34,627 nucleotides of DNA from Candidatus Zixiibacteriota bacterium (lineage in GTDB: Bacteria; Zixibacteria; MSB-5A5; GN15; PGXB01), in the NCBI GenBank assembly GCA_040753495.1, contig JBFMEF010000134.1, positions 1-34,627 of the forward strand. Reading direction: 5' to 3'. Of the stretch, positions 1 to 8,277 are shown in pieces. How positions within the stretch are numbered: the stretch's first letter is position 1; the number at the start of each line of letters is the position of its first letter. The position numbers and the translations under genes were made by a program. The notes beneath the pieces were generated by a model, which worked only from the letters and a program-made list of their open reading frames with translations, was not told where the DNA came from and did not search any database.

Positions 1-446
1 ACCCCTCCGCCTGCCGTCGCCTTCATCTCGTCTTTTTCCGTGCCTCTTTCTTCTTCAACCGCATTTGAGGGCGACGTAACTGGGCTATCTTTCTTGTACC
101 ATCCTTCATAGTATGAAATGAACGCCACCAGCACTATGGATGCCGCGACCGCCGCGAACCGTACCCAGCTCTCGGAGCGTCTCTTGCTCCGTACGTCGAC
201 AATATCCGCCGGAGGACCATCCGGTATCCCGGCAAGTATCTTCTCTTTGCTCCCTTCCCAGTACTCGGCGTTTCCCTCAAACTGAAAGTCTTCCGCCATG
301 CTTTCCAACTTTTTCATCTGCTCGAACTGCCGACGGCACTCCGGACAGCCGATAAGATGATTCTCCACTTCTCCCATCTTTCCGCGGGTGAGACGACCGT
401 CAAGATACTTGCCCAGCAAGGCTCGTATTTTGTCGCATTCTTTCAT
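1..446 (-). CDS. Zinc-finger anti-sigma factor (partial, C-terminus cut by window edge)
   Basis: This reading frame is open to the left edge, so the stop is not seen. The N-terminus carries the zinc-binding anti-sigma signature HxxxCxxC (H30, C34, C37), preceded by C4. A basic stretch (KRR near 88-90) is followed by one predicted membrane helix at about 94-112, and the visible remainder is charged and would be periplasmic. By family knowledge such proteins bind an ECF sigma factor at the inner membrane and release it on a signal. The gene starts 3 bases after the stop of the ECF sigma gene, which makes it the natural partner. ATG at 446 begins the zf-HC2 domain directly. The signal it senses cannot be read from the sequence. 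Confidence 0.88.
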   Translation of the reverse strand, partial: MKECDKIRALLGKYLDGRLTRGKMGEVENHLIGCPECRRQFEQMKKLESMAEDFQFEGNAEYWEGSKEKILAGIPDGPPADIVDVRSKRRSESWVRFAAVAASIVLVAFISYYEGWYKKDSPVTSPSNAVEEERGTEKDEMKATAGGG

Positions 447-449
447 ATT

Positions 450-1049
450 TTACAGAAGGTCCTTAAGTGATTCTATCAACTTTTGCCGCGCCCGGTTAAG
501 ACGCGAATCGACCGTCCCGACAGTTATCCCCAGTTCCCGGGCAATCTCCTCATAACTCAGTTTCTCAAAACTCCTTAATATAAATACGGCGCGGAAGGGC
601 GCCGGAAGCCCTTTCACCGCCGCTATGAATCTTTTCTCGTTTTCCTTATCCAGAAGTTCTTCGAGCGGGTTCATCGCCGGCGACGCCTTCTCCAGCAGGA
701 AATCATCATCTTCCCCGACCGGCATCTCCCGCAGCTCCCGCTTTAACTGGTTGATAGCCAGATTTCGAGCGATGGCAGAAATCCAGGGGTAAAAGGGACG
801 GTCTTTCTCAAAGCGCGCCAGCGATTGATAAGCTTTCACAAACGCTTCTTGAACAATATCTTCGGCGCTGTCGAACCTTCCTACCATCAAGTAAACCATT
901 CGAAAAACCTTCCTTTGATATTTGACTATCAACCTGCCGTAGGCATCACGGTCCCCGCCGCAGGCAGATTCCACCAGGCGGCGGTCATCAACCTCATCAC
1001 CTCTATTATTTACCCGGCTCGGCTCGTTTTCTTCCCGGAAAATTTTCAT
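450..1049 (-). CDS. ECF-type RNA polymerase sigma factor
   Basis: A 199-residue sigma-70 family protein of the extracytoplasmic-function type. Region 2 lies at about 38-105 (core includes SAEDIVQEAFVKAY) and region 4 at about 145-197, with the helix-turn-helix YEEIARELGITVGTVDSRLN. The linker contains an acidic, proline-bearing stretch (GEDDDFLLEK). It would direct RNA polymerase to a small regulon and be held inactive by the adjacent anti-sigma factor. The frame can open at TTG 1052, but ATG 1049 is preferred: AGGA overlaps the holA stop just upstream. Placement directly behind holA suggests co-transcription with a replication gene. The subgroup and target promoters are not recognised. Confidence 0.92.
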   Translation of the reverse strand: MKIFREENEPSRVNNRGDEVDDRRLVESACGGDRDAYGRLIVKYQRKVFRMVYLMVGRFDSAEDIVQEAFVKAYQSLARFEKDRPFYPWISAIARNLAINQLKRELREMPVGEDDDFLLEKASPAMNPLEELLDKENEKRFIAAVKGLPAPFRAVFILRSFEKLSYEEIARELGITVGTVDSRLNRARQKLIESLKDLL

Positions 1050-1054
1050 CAATC

Positions 1055-2038
1055 CTACGCTTTTTTGCCGGACATGCGGCAGATATTCAAAATCAGTCTC
1101 TCCAACACCAGTTTCTCCGGCTTAATATTTCCGCGCAAGTCGCGGTCGGCTTCGGACAGCAGAAGTATAATATCTTCTACCTGGGCGTTGTCGAATCGTG
1201 CCGCCTGTTGACGATACTTGCCGGTCATCCATTTCCGAAATGGCGGCAGCGGCTTCTCATTCTTGACAAAATATAGCTCCTGAAAATGATTACTCAACCA
1301 GAAAAAAACGCCCGATTCTTTCTCGCCGCTGTTGAGCATATTTTCCAGCATTGCCAGAGCCTGGTCAAAATCGCCCGCGGCCACATAGTCGCCCAGTTCA
1401 AAGACTTTGAACGCCTGGTAATCGGCGCTGAGACAAGCCACATCTTCACGGCTGATCTTTCCCCCTTCACCGGCATAATTGATAAGTTTATTTATTTCCT
1501 CGGTCAGCCCCCCCATATCACCGGCGCTCAGCTCCAGCAGAAGTCTTACCGCCTCTCTATCAATCTCAATCTTATGCTCCGCCAGAGTTGAAACTATCTT
1601 ACGCTCCGCGACATCGCTGCGGACTTTTCCGAATTCCACTTCCGCCGTCTTCTTAATCAGAAGTTTTATTGCCGCCGCATCTTTCTTGTACTTGGCAGCC
1701 GGTGTCACCAAAATTACAACCCGGTTGGGGTCGGGCGGGCTCAGAAGCGACAATATCTTCTCGACTTCCGAAGGCACCAGCGATTGAATATCATTTATGG
1801 TAAAAACCTGACGTTCCCCCAGCATCGGCACTACCGCCAGTTCATTGAGAATATCCTGCAGCTTACCTTTGGCGGCAGTCAGGGTGATATGATTGACAGA
1901 GACCAGCGACTTCGGAAGAAAACAGGAAACCAGTTTTTTCTCGGCTTCCTTCATCCGATAATCTTCCGAGCCGTAGAAATAGTAAACCGGCTTAAACTTG
2001 CCGGATTCAATTTCGCGATTGAGTTCCGCCGGTGTCAC
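1055..2038 (-). CDS. holA: DNA polymerase III delta subunit (clamp-loader)
   Basis: A 327-residue protein with the HolA layout. It opens with ELNREIESGKFKPVYYFYGSE, the usual N-terminus of the family. An AAA+-like region with EVEKILSLLSPPDPNRVVIL follows, and the C-terminal collar domain is helical. HolA is the clamp-loader subunit that opens the beta sliding clamp. The family lacks a working Walker A, and none is seen here. The start is GTG at 2038 with no clear Shine-Dalgarno, but it gives the expected N-terminus. It lies 32 bases after an RNase H-like gene and 5 bases ahead of the sigma factor ATG, so one operon is likely. Confidence 0.92.
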   Translation of the reverse strand: MTPAELNREIESGKFKPVYYFYGSEDYRMKEAEKKLVSCFLPKSLVSVNHITLTAAKGKLQDILNELAVVPMLGERQVFTINDIQSLVPSEVEKILSLLSPPDPNRVVILVTPAAKYKKDAAAIKLLIKKTAEVEFGKVRSDVAERKIVSTLAEHKIEIDREAVRLLLELSAGDMGGLTEEINKLINYAGEGGKISREDVACLSADYQAFKVFELGDYVAAGDFDQALAMLENMLNSGEKESGVFFWLSNHFQELYFVKNEKPLPPFRKWMTGKYRQQAARFDNAQVEDIILLLSEADRDLRGNIKPEKLVLERLILNICRMSGKKA

Positions 2039-2070
2039 AGACGGAATTTAACGGGGGGAGCGCGCTGCTG

Positions 2071-2466
2071 TCAATCAAAAAGGGAATCTAAAGCGGGGTT
2101 GTTTTCTTTCGGTATCCAGCCGAGACTGAATTCATACTTCTCTTTGTATTCAAGGGTCTTCTTGAGCAGCTCCGTGAATTCGTACTGACAAACCGCCTTC
2201 ATATTTACCTGGTTTATCAGGTCGAGGTTGGTACCATAAATATACAGCTCTTTTCCCTGAAAGAGTTTTTGATTCAGTTCGATGAACTCCAGAAGAGTCA
2301 AAAGCGAGGCATATTCGGTATGAAGCTCCTCCCCGGCAAACGGGGCTTTGAAACTGATACCGGCGTCAGGTATCGAAAAACAGACCAGCATCTTATGATT
2401 CTCGGCAGAGCTAAAACAGAGTGCCGCTTTCTCTGAGGGACGATATGCGCCAAAATAACATTCCAT
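2071..2466 (-). CDS. Degenerate RNase H-like protein
   Basis: A small 131-residue protein with no firm family name. Its order of segments resembles the RNase HI / reverse-transcriptase-like fold. An N-terminal strand pair (CYFGAYRPSEKAALCF) comes first. A helix with TEYASLLTLLEF matches the usual AEY.AL..L helix. A strand ELYIYGTNLDLINQVN corresponds to the usual GDS.LVI.Q motif, and a final WIPKENNPALDSLFD corresponds to the IPREEN..AD.LA end. The first catalytic Asp is missing and the GDS Asp is replaced by Thr, so nuclease activity is doubtful. It is the first gene of the holA operon. An in-frame TAG just upstream fixes the start at ATG 2466 or later. A role in nucleic-acid binding is inference only. 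Confidence 0.6.
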   Translation of the reverse strand: MECYFGAYRPSEKAALCFSSAENHKMLVCFSIPDAGISFKAPFAGEELHTEYASLLTLLEFIELNQKLFQGKELYIYGTNLDLINQVNMKAVCQYEFTELLKKTLEYKEKYEFSLGWIPKENNPALDSLFD

Positions 2467-2775
2467 GCCCTACTTCAGGGCAAATTCTATGCCTTCCATC
2501 GGTCGCTTTTAGAACAGATTTAATCTATTGTAACACTAAGAGATAGGACTGCACCGACAACAGTGTCGAGCCATGGTATGAATCAATCTTCACTCTTCTG
2601 CACCGCCGGAAACAGCAAATGCGTGACTTTCCGGTCATCTGGATGGCCCCATAAATCAGTTTATTGGCTCAATTCACGACATCAGGTTCAACCGATATTT
2701 TATGCACTTTCCATCGAACTTGCCTGCCGGAGGTTCGTCTATATTGTACTATAAATCCTTGTGGTCGGAGGGAAA
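2467..2775. other. Divergent intergenic region
   Basis: A 309-base gap between the minus-strand holA operon and the plus-strand secreted protein. It should hold both promoters. On the minus strand there is a weak TTACAA/TAAAAG pair and, downstream, a nine-codon open frame (MEGIEFALK) that ends 6 bases before the RNase H-like start. On the plus strand a TTGCCT-16-TATTGT pair precedes the secreted gene. No RNA gene or repeat was seen. Confidence 0.4.
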
Positions 2776-5700
2776 GTGCAAACCGTTAAATTGGCTATCA
2801 TTTTCACTGCAATCTCGATTTGTCTGCCGGTATTATCACCATCTCGCTCATTATATCCTGGAGAATTACAGAGACCATCCAAATCGCCATCCACAGCGAG
2901 CATAAAACTCACGGAAGATACTGAAAGCGACCCGGACATCAATTGGCCTGTTTATGCAGCCCTGCAGCAAACTGCGGAAGTCTCCGCATCTTTTGATTGT
3001 TTCGGCATGTTTGGCGCAGGTGGCGGAAACGGGCACTATCTGACCGCCGCCGGTTGGCCCCGGGCTTCATTTATGTCCCCGCCCGGAAGCAACAAGGAGT
3101 ATCTCTTTGCCGGCGCAATCTGGGTAGGTGGCATCCTCAACGGCGATACTCTGGTTTCGGTTGGCTACGACGGCTGGCAGATTATCCGTGAAATGAACCC
3201 GCCCGGGAGACCACCACAACCGAGCATATCAAGAATAGACTATCTCTCTGATTTCACGATGAGAGCTCTTTTCACCGATACGATAGCGCCTTCCGACAGT
3301 CCCTATGGTCCTTTCCCCTTCCAGCCTTATGACCCGATGTATCTCAGAATCTCGAGCCGAAGTCATGTAATTCGAAATGAATTATATGAGATGATAATCC
3401 TGTATGATATTGTCATCACCAATGTCGGGCGCGATACCATTAAAGATGCCTGTGTTGGATTCTATTTCGACAGTGATGTCGGCATCTACCCCAATGCTGA
3501 AATCCATTCGGACGATATTGCCGGCTCCATACCGGAACTTAAAATCGGATACATTATCGACAATGACGGTGACCCGGAGAATGGAATTTACACCGATAAC
3601 AGTGTCATCAGAGCCTTCGCGGCGAAGATTCTAAGAACATCTTTTGCGCCCTCCAGCAATAATTTCAACTGGTGGGTTTCTAACTTGGAACCTCTCCGGG
3701 ATTACGGTCCCCGTCAATGCGGCACTATTGAATACCCTTTCAGAGATTTCGGTGGATTTCTCGGCACCCCGGAAGGCGACCGGAATAAATATTATATCAT
3801 GACCCATCCCGAGTGGGATTTTGACCAGATTCGCCTGGCGGCTCCGGAGACGCTCGATTCCTGTTGGATTTTGCCTATCGACGGCGGCACCGACATAGCC
3901 AATGGATTTGATGCCAGATTTCTTCTTTCCGCGGGAGCTCAAACTCTCCCTCCTGATTCCAGCCTACGCGTCATCTTGACGACTTTCACCACTACCTGGG
4001 TTCATTGGGACCCCAACAATTTCGGCCGCAACCTGAATAAACCAGATTCCTTCTTGAGCAACCTTAGGCTGTACGGTCTCATCGAGAACTCCTGGTGGGC
4101 TGATTTTATGGTCGATTCTCTTATCGACCCCTTCTTTCCTGTCATTGGATTGTCGGTTTTATATCATAACGGAGACTCCGCCATTCTTGAATGGGACCCC
4201 TGGGTCTTTGACGATATCAACTCCTATCGCCTCAATCTCTATGAACTTCCGCTCGACTCCCTGCCTCACCCTGGCGCCATCCCACCCTGGTTAAAACCGA
4301 CCACTCCGGCCGAATTCTATGAACTGCCATCGTTCCATCATACACTCTCCGGACTGACGCCAAATTATCCTTACCTGGCAGCGGTGGCGCATATGGTCGG
4401 AGACCGGGTCGGCGCTGAAAGCGCGCCGGTACTGCTTTTTGAGCGCCACGAGCCGCCAACTCCGAAGAGCGAGTATATCTTTGTGTCTGATGGTGAACCG
4501 GCCGTCCTGGAATGGCTGCCTCCGTCCGGTATTGATATCGACCATTATAATATCTACCGATTTGCCGACAGCGCCGCCGCCAACACCCGCTATCATCGTT
4601 TCTATGATAAAGGGGATGCCCTTGGCAGATTAACTCCCGTTGATACCGTCGTTATTGACGATACCTTGTACTTCTATTACGCTATGGAAATCTATGCCCG
4701 GGTTGACTCCGGCGTTCATTTCTTCACCGAAAATGATATCGCGGAAGGCGCCATTTATATACTGACCGCGGTTGACAAGTACGGCTTTGAGTCCGAATTT
4801 TCACGACCTGTCACCACTCATTTCAGAACTTTGCGAACTCGCGATATTCTGGTTCTCACTAATCGCTCCAAACTGCCGGCGCTGGTGAATTACGACACGG
4901 TCAAGAATTTCTATCAATCGCTGCTGACTGGTTATGATTATCAGATTTACAATCTCTATGATTCCCTCTTCCGACCTCCCTGCGATTCCACCGTCTGCTT
5001 CCACTGGCGCGAGATGATGCCCTTTCGACTGGTCATTGCTGACGACCTGCTTTTGAATTTTCTGGTCCGGGATACCGACGTTGATTCCACGCTGCATAAA
5101 CTCTGTCTGTCCGGTGGGCATCTTGCCCTCTTTGGCGGACTGCAGTCGCCATTCTGGAGCGTCGAGGAAGACTTCTACGGATATTGTGCCTTTGATAATC
5201 CGCTCCTGACGCCTTTCTTCGATGTTGATTCCTCTTTTGTTACCGGAGGGTATTATTTTTATAATTCCCCCAATCCGGATTATGATTCTATCAGCGCCTT
5301 TCTCTACGCCGAATCTACCGACCCGGATATCCCCTCCATCGCCTTCGATACTACCCGCAATCCTTTCCTTTCCCTGTTAAAATTATTTTGGCCCCCCGGA
5401 ACTGCGCCGTATGCTTCTTCCTTCAAAATCAAGGAGGGCGCCCAGGTAACGCACCTCTTCCGCTCCCGCGACCCCGGGACATCGCTTCAGGAAGGCAATC
5501 CGGTCGGCGTTATCACCCGCGGTCCGGCGGCGACTACCTATCTTTTCGGCTTCCATCTCTGGTATATGAAACCTGACCAGGCGCGCGCCTTGATTGACTA
5601 TATAATGAACGACATCCCTCTGAATGTTGCGGACACCCCTGATAATCTTCTGCCGAACAACTTCACTGTCTCCCAGAATTTTCCCAACCCTTTTAATCCG

Positions 5701-5934
5701 AGTACTGTCATTCAATTCGAGCTCCCCCGCGCCGCCGATATCACTCTGGATATCTACAATATTCTGGGACAGAAAGTTATTACCTTGCTCAAAGAGCGCA
5801 AGCCGGCGGGAAAGTATCGGGTGGAATGGGATGGCAATAACTCCGACAGATTGCCTTGCGCCTCGGGTATTTATCTATATCGTCTCCGCGCTGGTGACCA
5901 GGCGGTGACACGAAAGATGGTTCTTCTAAAATGA
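2776..5934 (+). CDS. Large secreted protein with FnIII-like domains, amidotransferase-like domain and T9SS-type sorting domain
   Basis: About 1052 residues. A signal peptide (MQTVKLAIIFTAISICLPVL) opens the protein. A beta-rich region of unknown fold covers roughly 60-440, typical of surface proteins in this lineage. Two fibronectin-III-like modules follow, at about 450-560 and 565-690. A segment at about 690-940 begins RDILVLTNRSKLPALVNYDT and includes SGGHLALFGG, which looks like a class-I glutamine amidotransferase or ThuA-type flavodoxin fold without an obvious catalytic Cys. The last 85 residues (QNFPNPFNPSTVIQFELP through SGIYLYRL) form a T9SS type A/FlgD-like sorting domain. The longest frame opens at GTG 2761. 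GTG 2776 is preferred because GGAGGG lies just upstream. Export to the surface is well supported; the biological role is unknown. Confidence 0.85.
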   Translation: MQTVKLAIIFTAISICLPVLSPSRSLYPGELQRPSKSPSTASIKLTEDTESDPDINWPVYAALQQTAEVSASFDCFGMFGAGGGNGHYLTAAGWPRASFMSPPGSNKEYLFAGAIWVGGILNGDTLVSVGYDGWQIIREMNPPGRPPQPSISRIDYLSDFTMRALFTDTIAPSDSPYGPFPFQPYDPMYLRISSRSHVIRNELYEMIILYDIVITNVGRDTIKDACVGFYFDSDVGIYPNAEIHSDDIAGSIPELKIGYIIDNDGDPENGIYTDNSVIRAFAAKILRTSFAPSSNNFNWWVSNLEPLRDYGPRQCGTIEYPFRDFGGFLGTPEGDRNKYYIMTHPEWDFDQIRLAAPETLDSCWILPIDGGTDIANGFDARFLLSAGAQTLPPDSSLRVILTTFTTTWVHWDPNNFGRNLNKPDSFLSNLRLYGLIENSWWADFMVDSLIDPFFPVIGLSVLYHNGDSAILEWDPWVFDDINSYRLNLYELPLDSLPHPGAIPPWLKPTTPAEFYELPSFHHTLSGLTPNYPYLAAVAHMVGDRVGAESAPVLLFERHEPPTPKSEYIFVSDGEPAVLEWLPPSGIDIDHYNIYRFADSAAANTRYHRFYDKGDALGRLTPVDTVVIDDTLYFYYAMEIYARVDSGVHFFTENDIAEGAIYILTAVDKYGFESEFSRPVTTHFRTLRTRDILVLTNRSKLPALVNYDTVKNFYQSLLTGYDYQIYNLYDSLFRPPCDSTVCFHWREMMPFRLVIADDLLLNFLVRDTDVDSTLHKLCLSGGHLALFGGLQSPFWSVEEDFYGYCAFDNPLLTPFFDVDSSFVTGGYYFYNSPNPDYDSISAFLYAESTDPDIPSIAFDTTRNPFLSLLKLFWPPGTAPYASSFKIKEGAQVTHLFRSRDPGTSLQEGNPVGVITRGPAATTYLFGFHLWYMKPDQARALIDYIMNDIPLNVADTPDNLLPNNFTVSQNFPNPFNPSTVIQFELPRAADITLDIYNILGQKVITLLKERKPAGKYRVEWDGNNSDRLPCASGIYLYRLRAGDQAVTRKMVLLK

Positions 5935-6304
5935 CGCGATAAATAGAGTGACCAATCAGATCATTCGCACAGGTTAGCGGTTCCTTTCAGCAATTAGATT
6001 TACTCAATCCTCAGTAAGACTAGGAATGTATGGTGGTGCTCTGGGGTGTCACTGCCGTGACTGAGGTCTATAGATAAATCTGGAGCTCTTGCTTCAATGA
6101 CTGACAGTTCAAGGCATTTTAGCATTCCCATATAATGAAAACAATTCCCACCCACACCCAAGATTCAACCGCAACTTAGATTATTCTAACTCGTAGACTG
6201 CGATTTTTTCAGCCGTTTAGCTCGTAGTCTGCGAGGTGAACCCTCGAGAGAGGCTTGAAATAATCATGATATAACCGATACCGCGCCCCTTCGCCCTTCG
6301 AACC
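5935..6304. other. Convergent intergenic region without genes
   Basis: A 370-base gap between the 3' ends of the secreted-protein gene and the dgt operon. No convincing ORF, tRNA or classic U-tract terminator was found. It contains a pair of 17-base direct repeats (6187-6234) and a weak hairpin at 6230-6244 (CGAGG/CCTCG). Confidence 0.5.
6187..6234. repeat. Short imperfect direct repeat pair
   Basis: Two 17-base copies, TAACTCGTAGACTGCGA at 6187-6203 and TAGCTCGTAGTCTGCGA at 6218-6234, differ at two positions and are offset by 31 bases. They lie downstream of both flanking genes. No open frame spans them. The function is unknown; they may be remnants of a dispersed repeat. Confidence 0.6.
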
Positions 6305-7450
6305 TTACTTCAGCTCCTCATACATCTTCAGCGCATACCGGTCAGTCATTCCGGCGATAAAATCGGCTATTATCAACTCCCGCGGCTCTTTCCCCAGACG
6401 GAGCTTGAATTTGCCGTGAAGCCGTGATGGCTCCTCTTTATATCGTTGAAAGAGGGTAGCAATTACCTTCCGGGCGTCGTCCGACATCGCCTGCAGTCGC
6501 GGATGCCGATACATTTTCTCCGAAAGATACCGCTTCAATTCCTCCACTCGCGCGGCAACCGAAGAAGAAAAGGATATTATCGGTTGACGGCAACGCCGGA
6601 CGGCGTCAAGGGAGTCAATTTCATACCGGTCGATATTATTCGAGGTTTCAGTGATCAAATCGGTTACCTGCCAGTCCACCAGAAGACGTACCAGGGAATG
6701 CCGTCGCAATTTCGGGTCAAGTTCGCGCCACAGTTTTTCCGATTCGCGCACGGCATCCTTAAAAATCGGCACCTGCTCCATATCCGTCCGGTCCAGAATT
6801 CCCGACGAAAGCCCGTCATCAACATCATGGCTGTTATAAGCAATAGAATCGGCAATATCGACCAGCGCCGCTTCCAGGGTCGGTTTTTCATCCGGCGGAA
6901 ACTCGTCAGTCAAGATTTGCGGCGACCAGGTTTCATGCTTGATAATTCCTTCGCGCACTTCATAGGTGAGATTCAGTCCCGGAAAATCGGGATAACGGCG
7001 CTCCAGAAAATCGACCACCCGCAACGATTGCCGGTTATGATTAAAACCCCCGAATGCAGCCATCAACTCGTCTAAAGCATCTTCGCCGGAATGCCCGAAA
7101 GGAGTATGCCCCAAATCGTGCACCAGCGCGATCGCCTCAGCCAGATCTTCATTCAAGCCCAACGCCCGCGCGATTGTCCGGCTGATTTGCGCGACTTCTA
7201 TGGTATGAGTCAGCCGTGTCCGATAATGGTCGCCTTCGTGATTAACAAAGACCTGAGTCTTGTATTCCATCCGACGGAACGCCGCGGAATGAATGACCCG
7301 GTCGCGGTCCCGTTGATAGGCAGTGCGCAACGGATGCTCCCGCTGGGGATATTTGCGTCCTTTAGTCCTCGATGAGCAAGCGGCGTACGGCGCCAGAATC
7401 CGGCTTTCATAGTCCCTGACCCTTTCGGCCGGTTTGCGAGAATCGCTCAT
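6305..7450 (-). CDS. dgt: Deoxyguanosinetriphosphate triphosphohydrolase-like protein (HD domain)
   Basis: A 381-residue HD-superfamily enzyme of the dGTPase type, which splits dNTPs into deoxynucleoside and triphosphate. The N-terminal motif RDRDRVIHSAAFRRMEYKTQV is typical of the bacterial family. The metal-binding set is visible: H82 in THT, HD at 111-112, H115, and a later Asp in VDIADSIAYNSHDVDDG. The length matches the shorter, single-domain family members often annotated as deoxyguanosinetriphosphate triphosphohydrolase-like. The start overlaps the preceding stop (ATGA), so translation is coupled. It is the last gene of the six-gene operon. Substrate preference among dNTPs cannot be read from the sequence. 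Confidence 0.93.
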   Translation of the reverse strand: MSDSRKPAERVRDYESRILAPYAACSSRTKGRKYPQREHPLRTAYQRDRDRVIHSAAFRRMEYKTQVFVNHEGDHYRTRLTHTIEVAQISRTIARALGLNEDLAEAIALVHDLGHTPFGHSGEDALDELMAAFGGFNHNRQSLRVVDFLERRYPDFPGLNLTYEVREGIIKHETWSPQILTDEFPPDEKPTLEAALVDIADSIAYNSHDVDDGLSSGILDRTDMEQVPIFKDAVRESEKLWRELDPKLRRHSLVRLLVDWQVTDLITETSNNIDRYEIDSLDAVRRCRQPIISFSSSVAARVEELKRYLSEKMYRHPRLQAMSDDARKVIATLFQRYKEEPSRLHGKFKLRLGKEPRELIIADFIAGMTDRYALKMYEELK

Positions 7451-8277
7451 CGCTCCGTTCCTTTTTTCGCTGGAGAAAAGCTATACCTCAGCGCCGCATT
7501 GTGGCTGAACCCGAGAGCCGGATGATACGAGGCAGCATAACTTATGGCAAATCCGCTGTAATATATCTCTACCCCGCCGCCGTAAGTCAGAGGATTGCCG
7601 GTGATATTCCAGATAAGCGCATGAGCATCCATCAGTCGGATATATTGCGCCATTGCCAGACGTGGTTTCTCCGACTTTTCCAGTACCGCCTTTCCCAGAA
7701 GAGAAACCCTCGGACCGCCGGTCATTTCAGCCAGAAATGATGTAATGACATTCTCGCGGGGCGCGTTCTTGTCCAACCGCGGCTGATTGATATTATCGAA
7801 CGAAACCGCCAGTCGCAAAATGTCATATTTGAAACCGCCGCCGAGACCAAAAGCCACCTCGCTGAAATTTCCGTACCCTTCGCCTATTTCTATCGACTTC
7901 GCCGAAACGGAGGCTCCCATCGAGATTAAGCCTGCATAATACGATACCGAGCCGCGATTGACCCGCTCCAGATAGTAATCATCCTTACCTCTTTGTGAAA
8001 CGCCGGCGGCGAGGGAAAAATCACCCAGCCGATATCCGGCGGAAAGATAGATACGATCCAGGTCGGAAAGTTCGAATCGCCTTTCAAATCCCGATTCTAT
8101 GGCAAAGGAGTTTTGGCCAAGATAGACCGCGGGGTAGTCGACGATATCGCCGGCGACCGGAGCAGATAGAAGTACTGCGCCTCCGGCGGCGACGCGGCGG
8201 GAGGAGCCGATTTCAAATCCGTCGGCGGAAATAAACAGCGACAAAACCAGTATACCTGTCAGAAGAAATCTTCTCAT
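7447..8277 (-). CDS. PorV/PorQ-like outer-membrane beta-barrel protein
   Basis: A 276-residue protein with a signal peptide (MRRFLLTGILVLSLFISADG). The mature part is rich in alternating amphipathic beta strands with Gly and aromatic residues, and it ends in a strand (HNAALRYSFSP). The mature N-terminus (SSRRVAAGGAVLLSAPVAGD) fits the start of the PorV/PorQ/UPF0164 family, where a conserved Gly/Ala loop precedes the barrel. In T9SS bacteria PorV binds the cargo C-terminal domain and carries it to the cell-surface attachment machinery. The gene directly follows a T9SS-type cargo gene with a 4-base overlap, which supports a dedicated shuttle or partner role (inference). It is shorter than Porphyromonas PorV. 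Confidence 0.7.
   Translation of the reverse strand: MRRFLLTGILVLSLFISADGFEIGSSRRVAAGGAVLLSAPVAGDIVDYPAVYLGQNSFAIESGFERRFELSDLDRIYLSAGYRLGDFSLAAGVSQRGKDDYYLERVNRGSVSYYAGLISMGASVSAKSIEIGEGYGNFSEVAFGLGGGFKYDILRLAVSFDNINQPRLDKNAPRENVITSFLAEMTGGPRVSLLGKAVLEKSEKPRLAMAQYIRLMDAHALIWNITGNPLTYGGGVEIYYSGFAISYAASYHPALGFSHNAALRYSFSPAKKGTER

Noticed and set aside
6230-6244. Hairpin CGAGG/CCTCG as a terminator for the dgt operon
   Set aside because: The stem is only 5 bases and no T-run follows on either strand.
6288-6304. GGTTCGAA on the minus strand, like a tRNA T-loop
   Set aside because: No acceptor, anticodon or D-arm pairing could be found around it.
6446-7075. 209-codon plus-strand open frame
   Set aside because: Antisense to dgt, whose HD motifs are intact.
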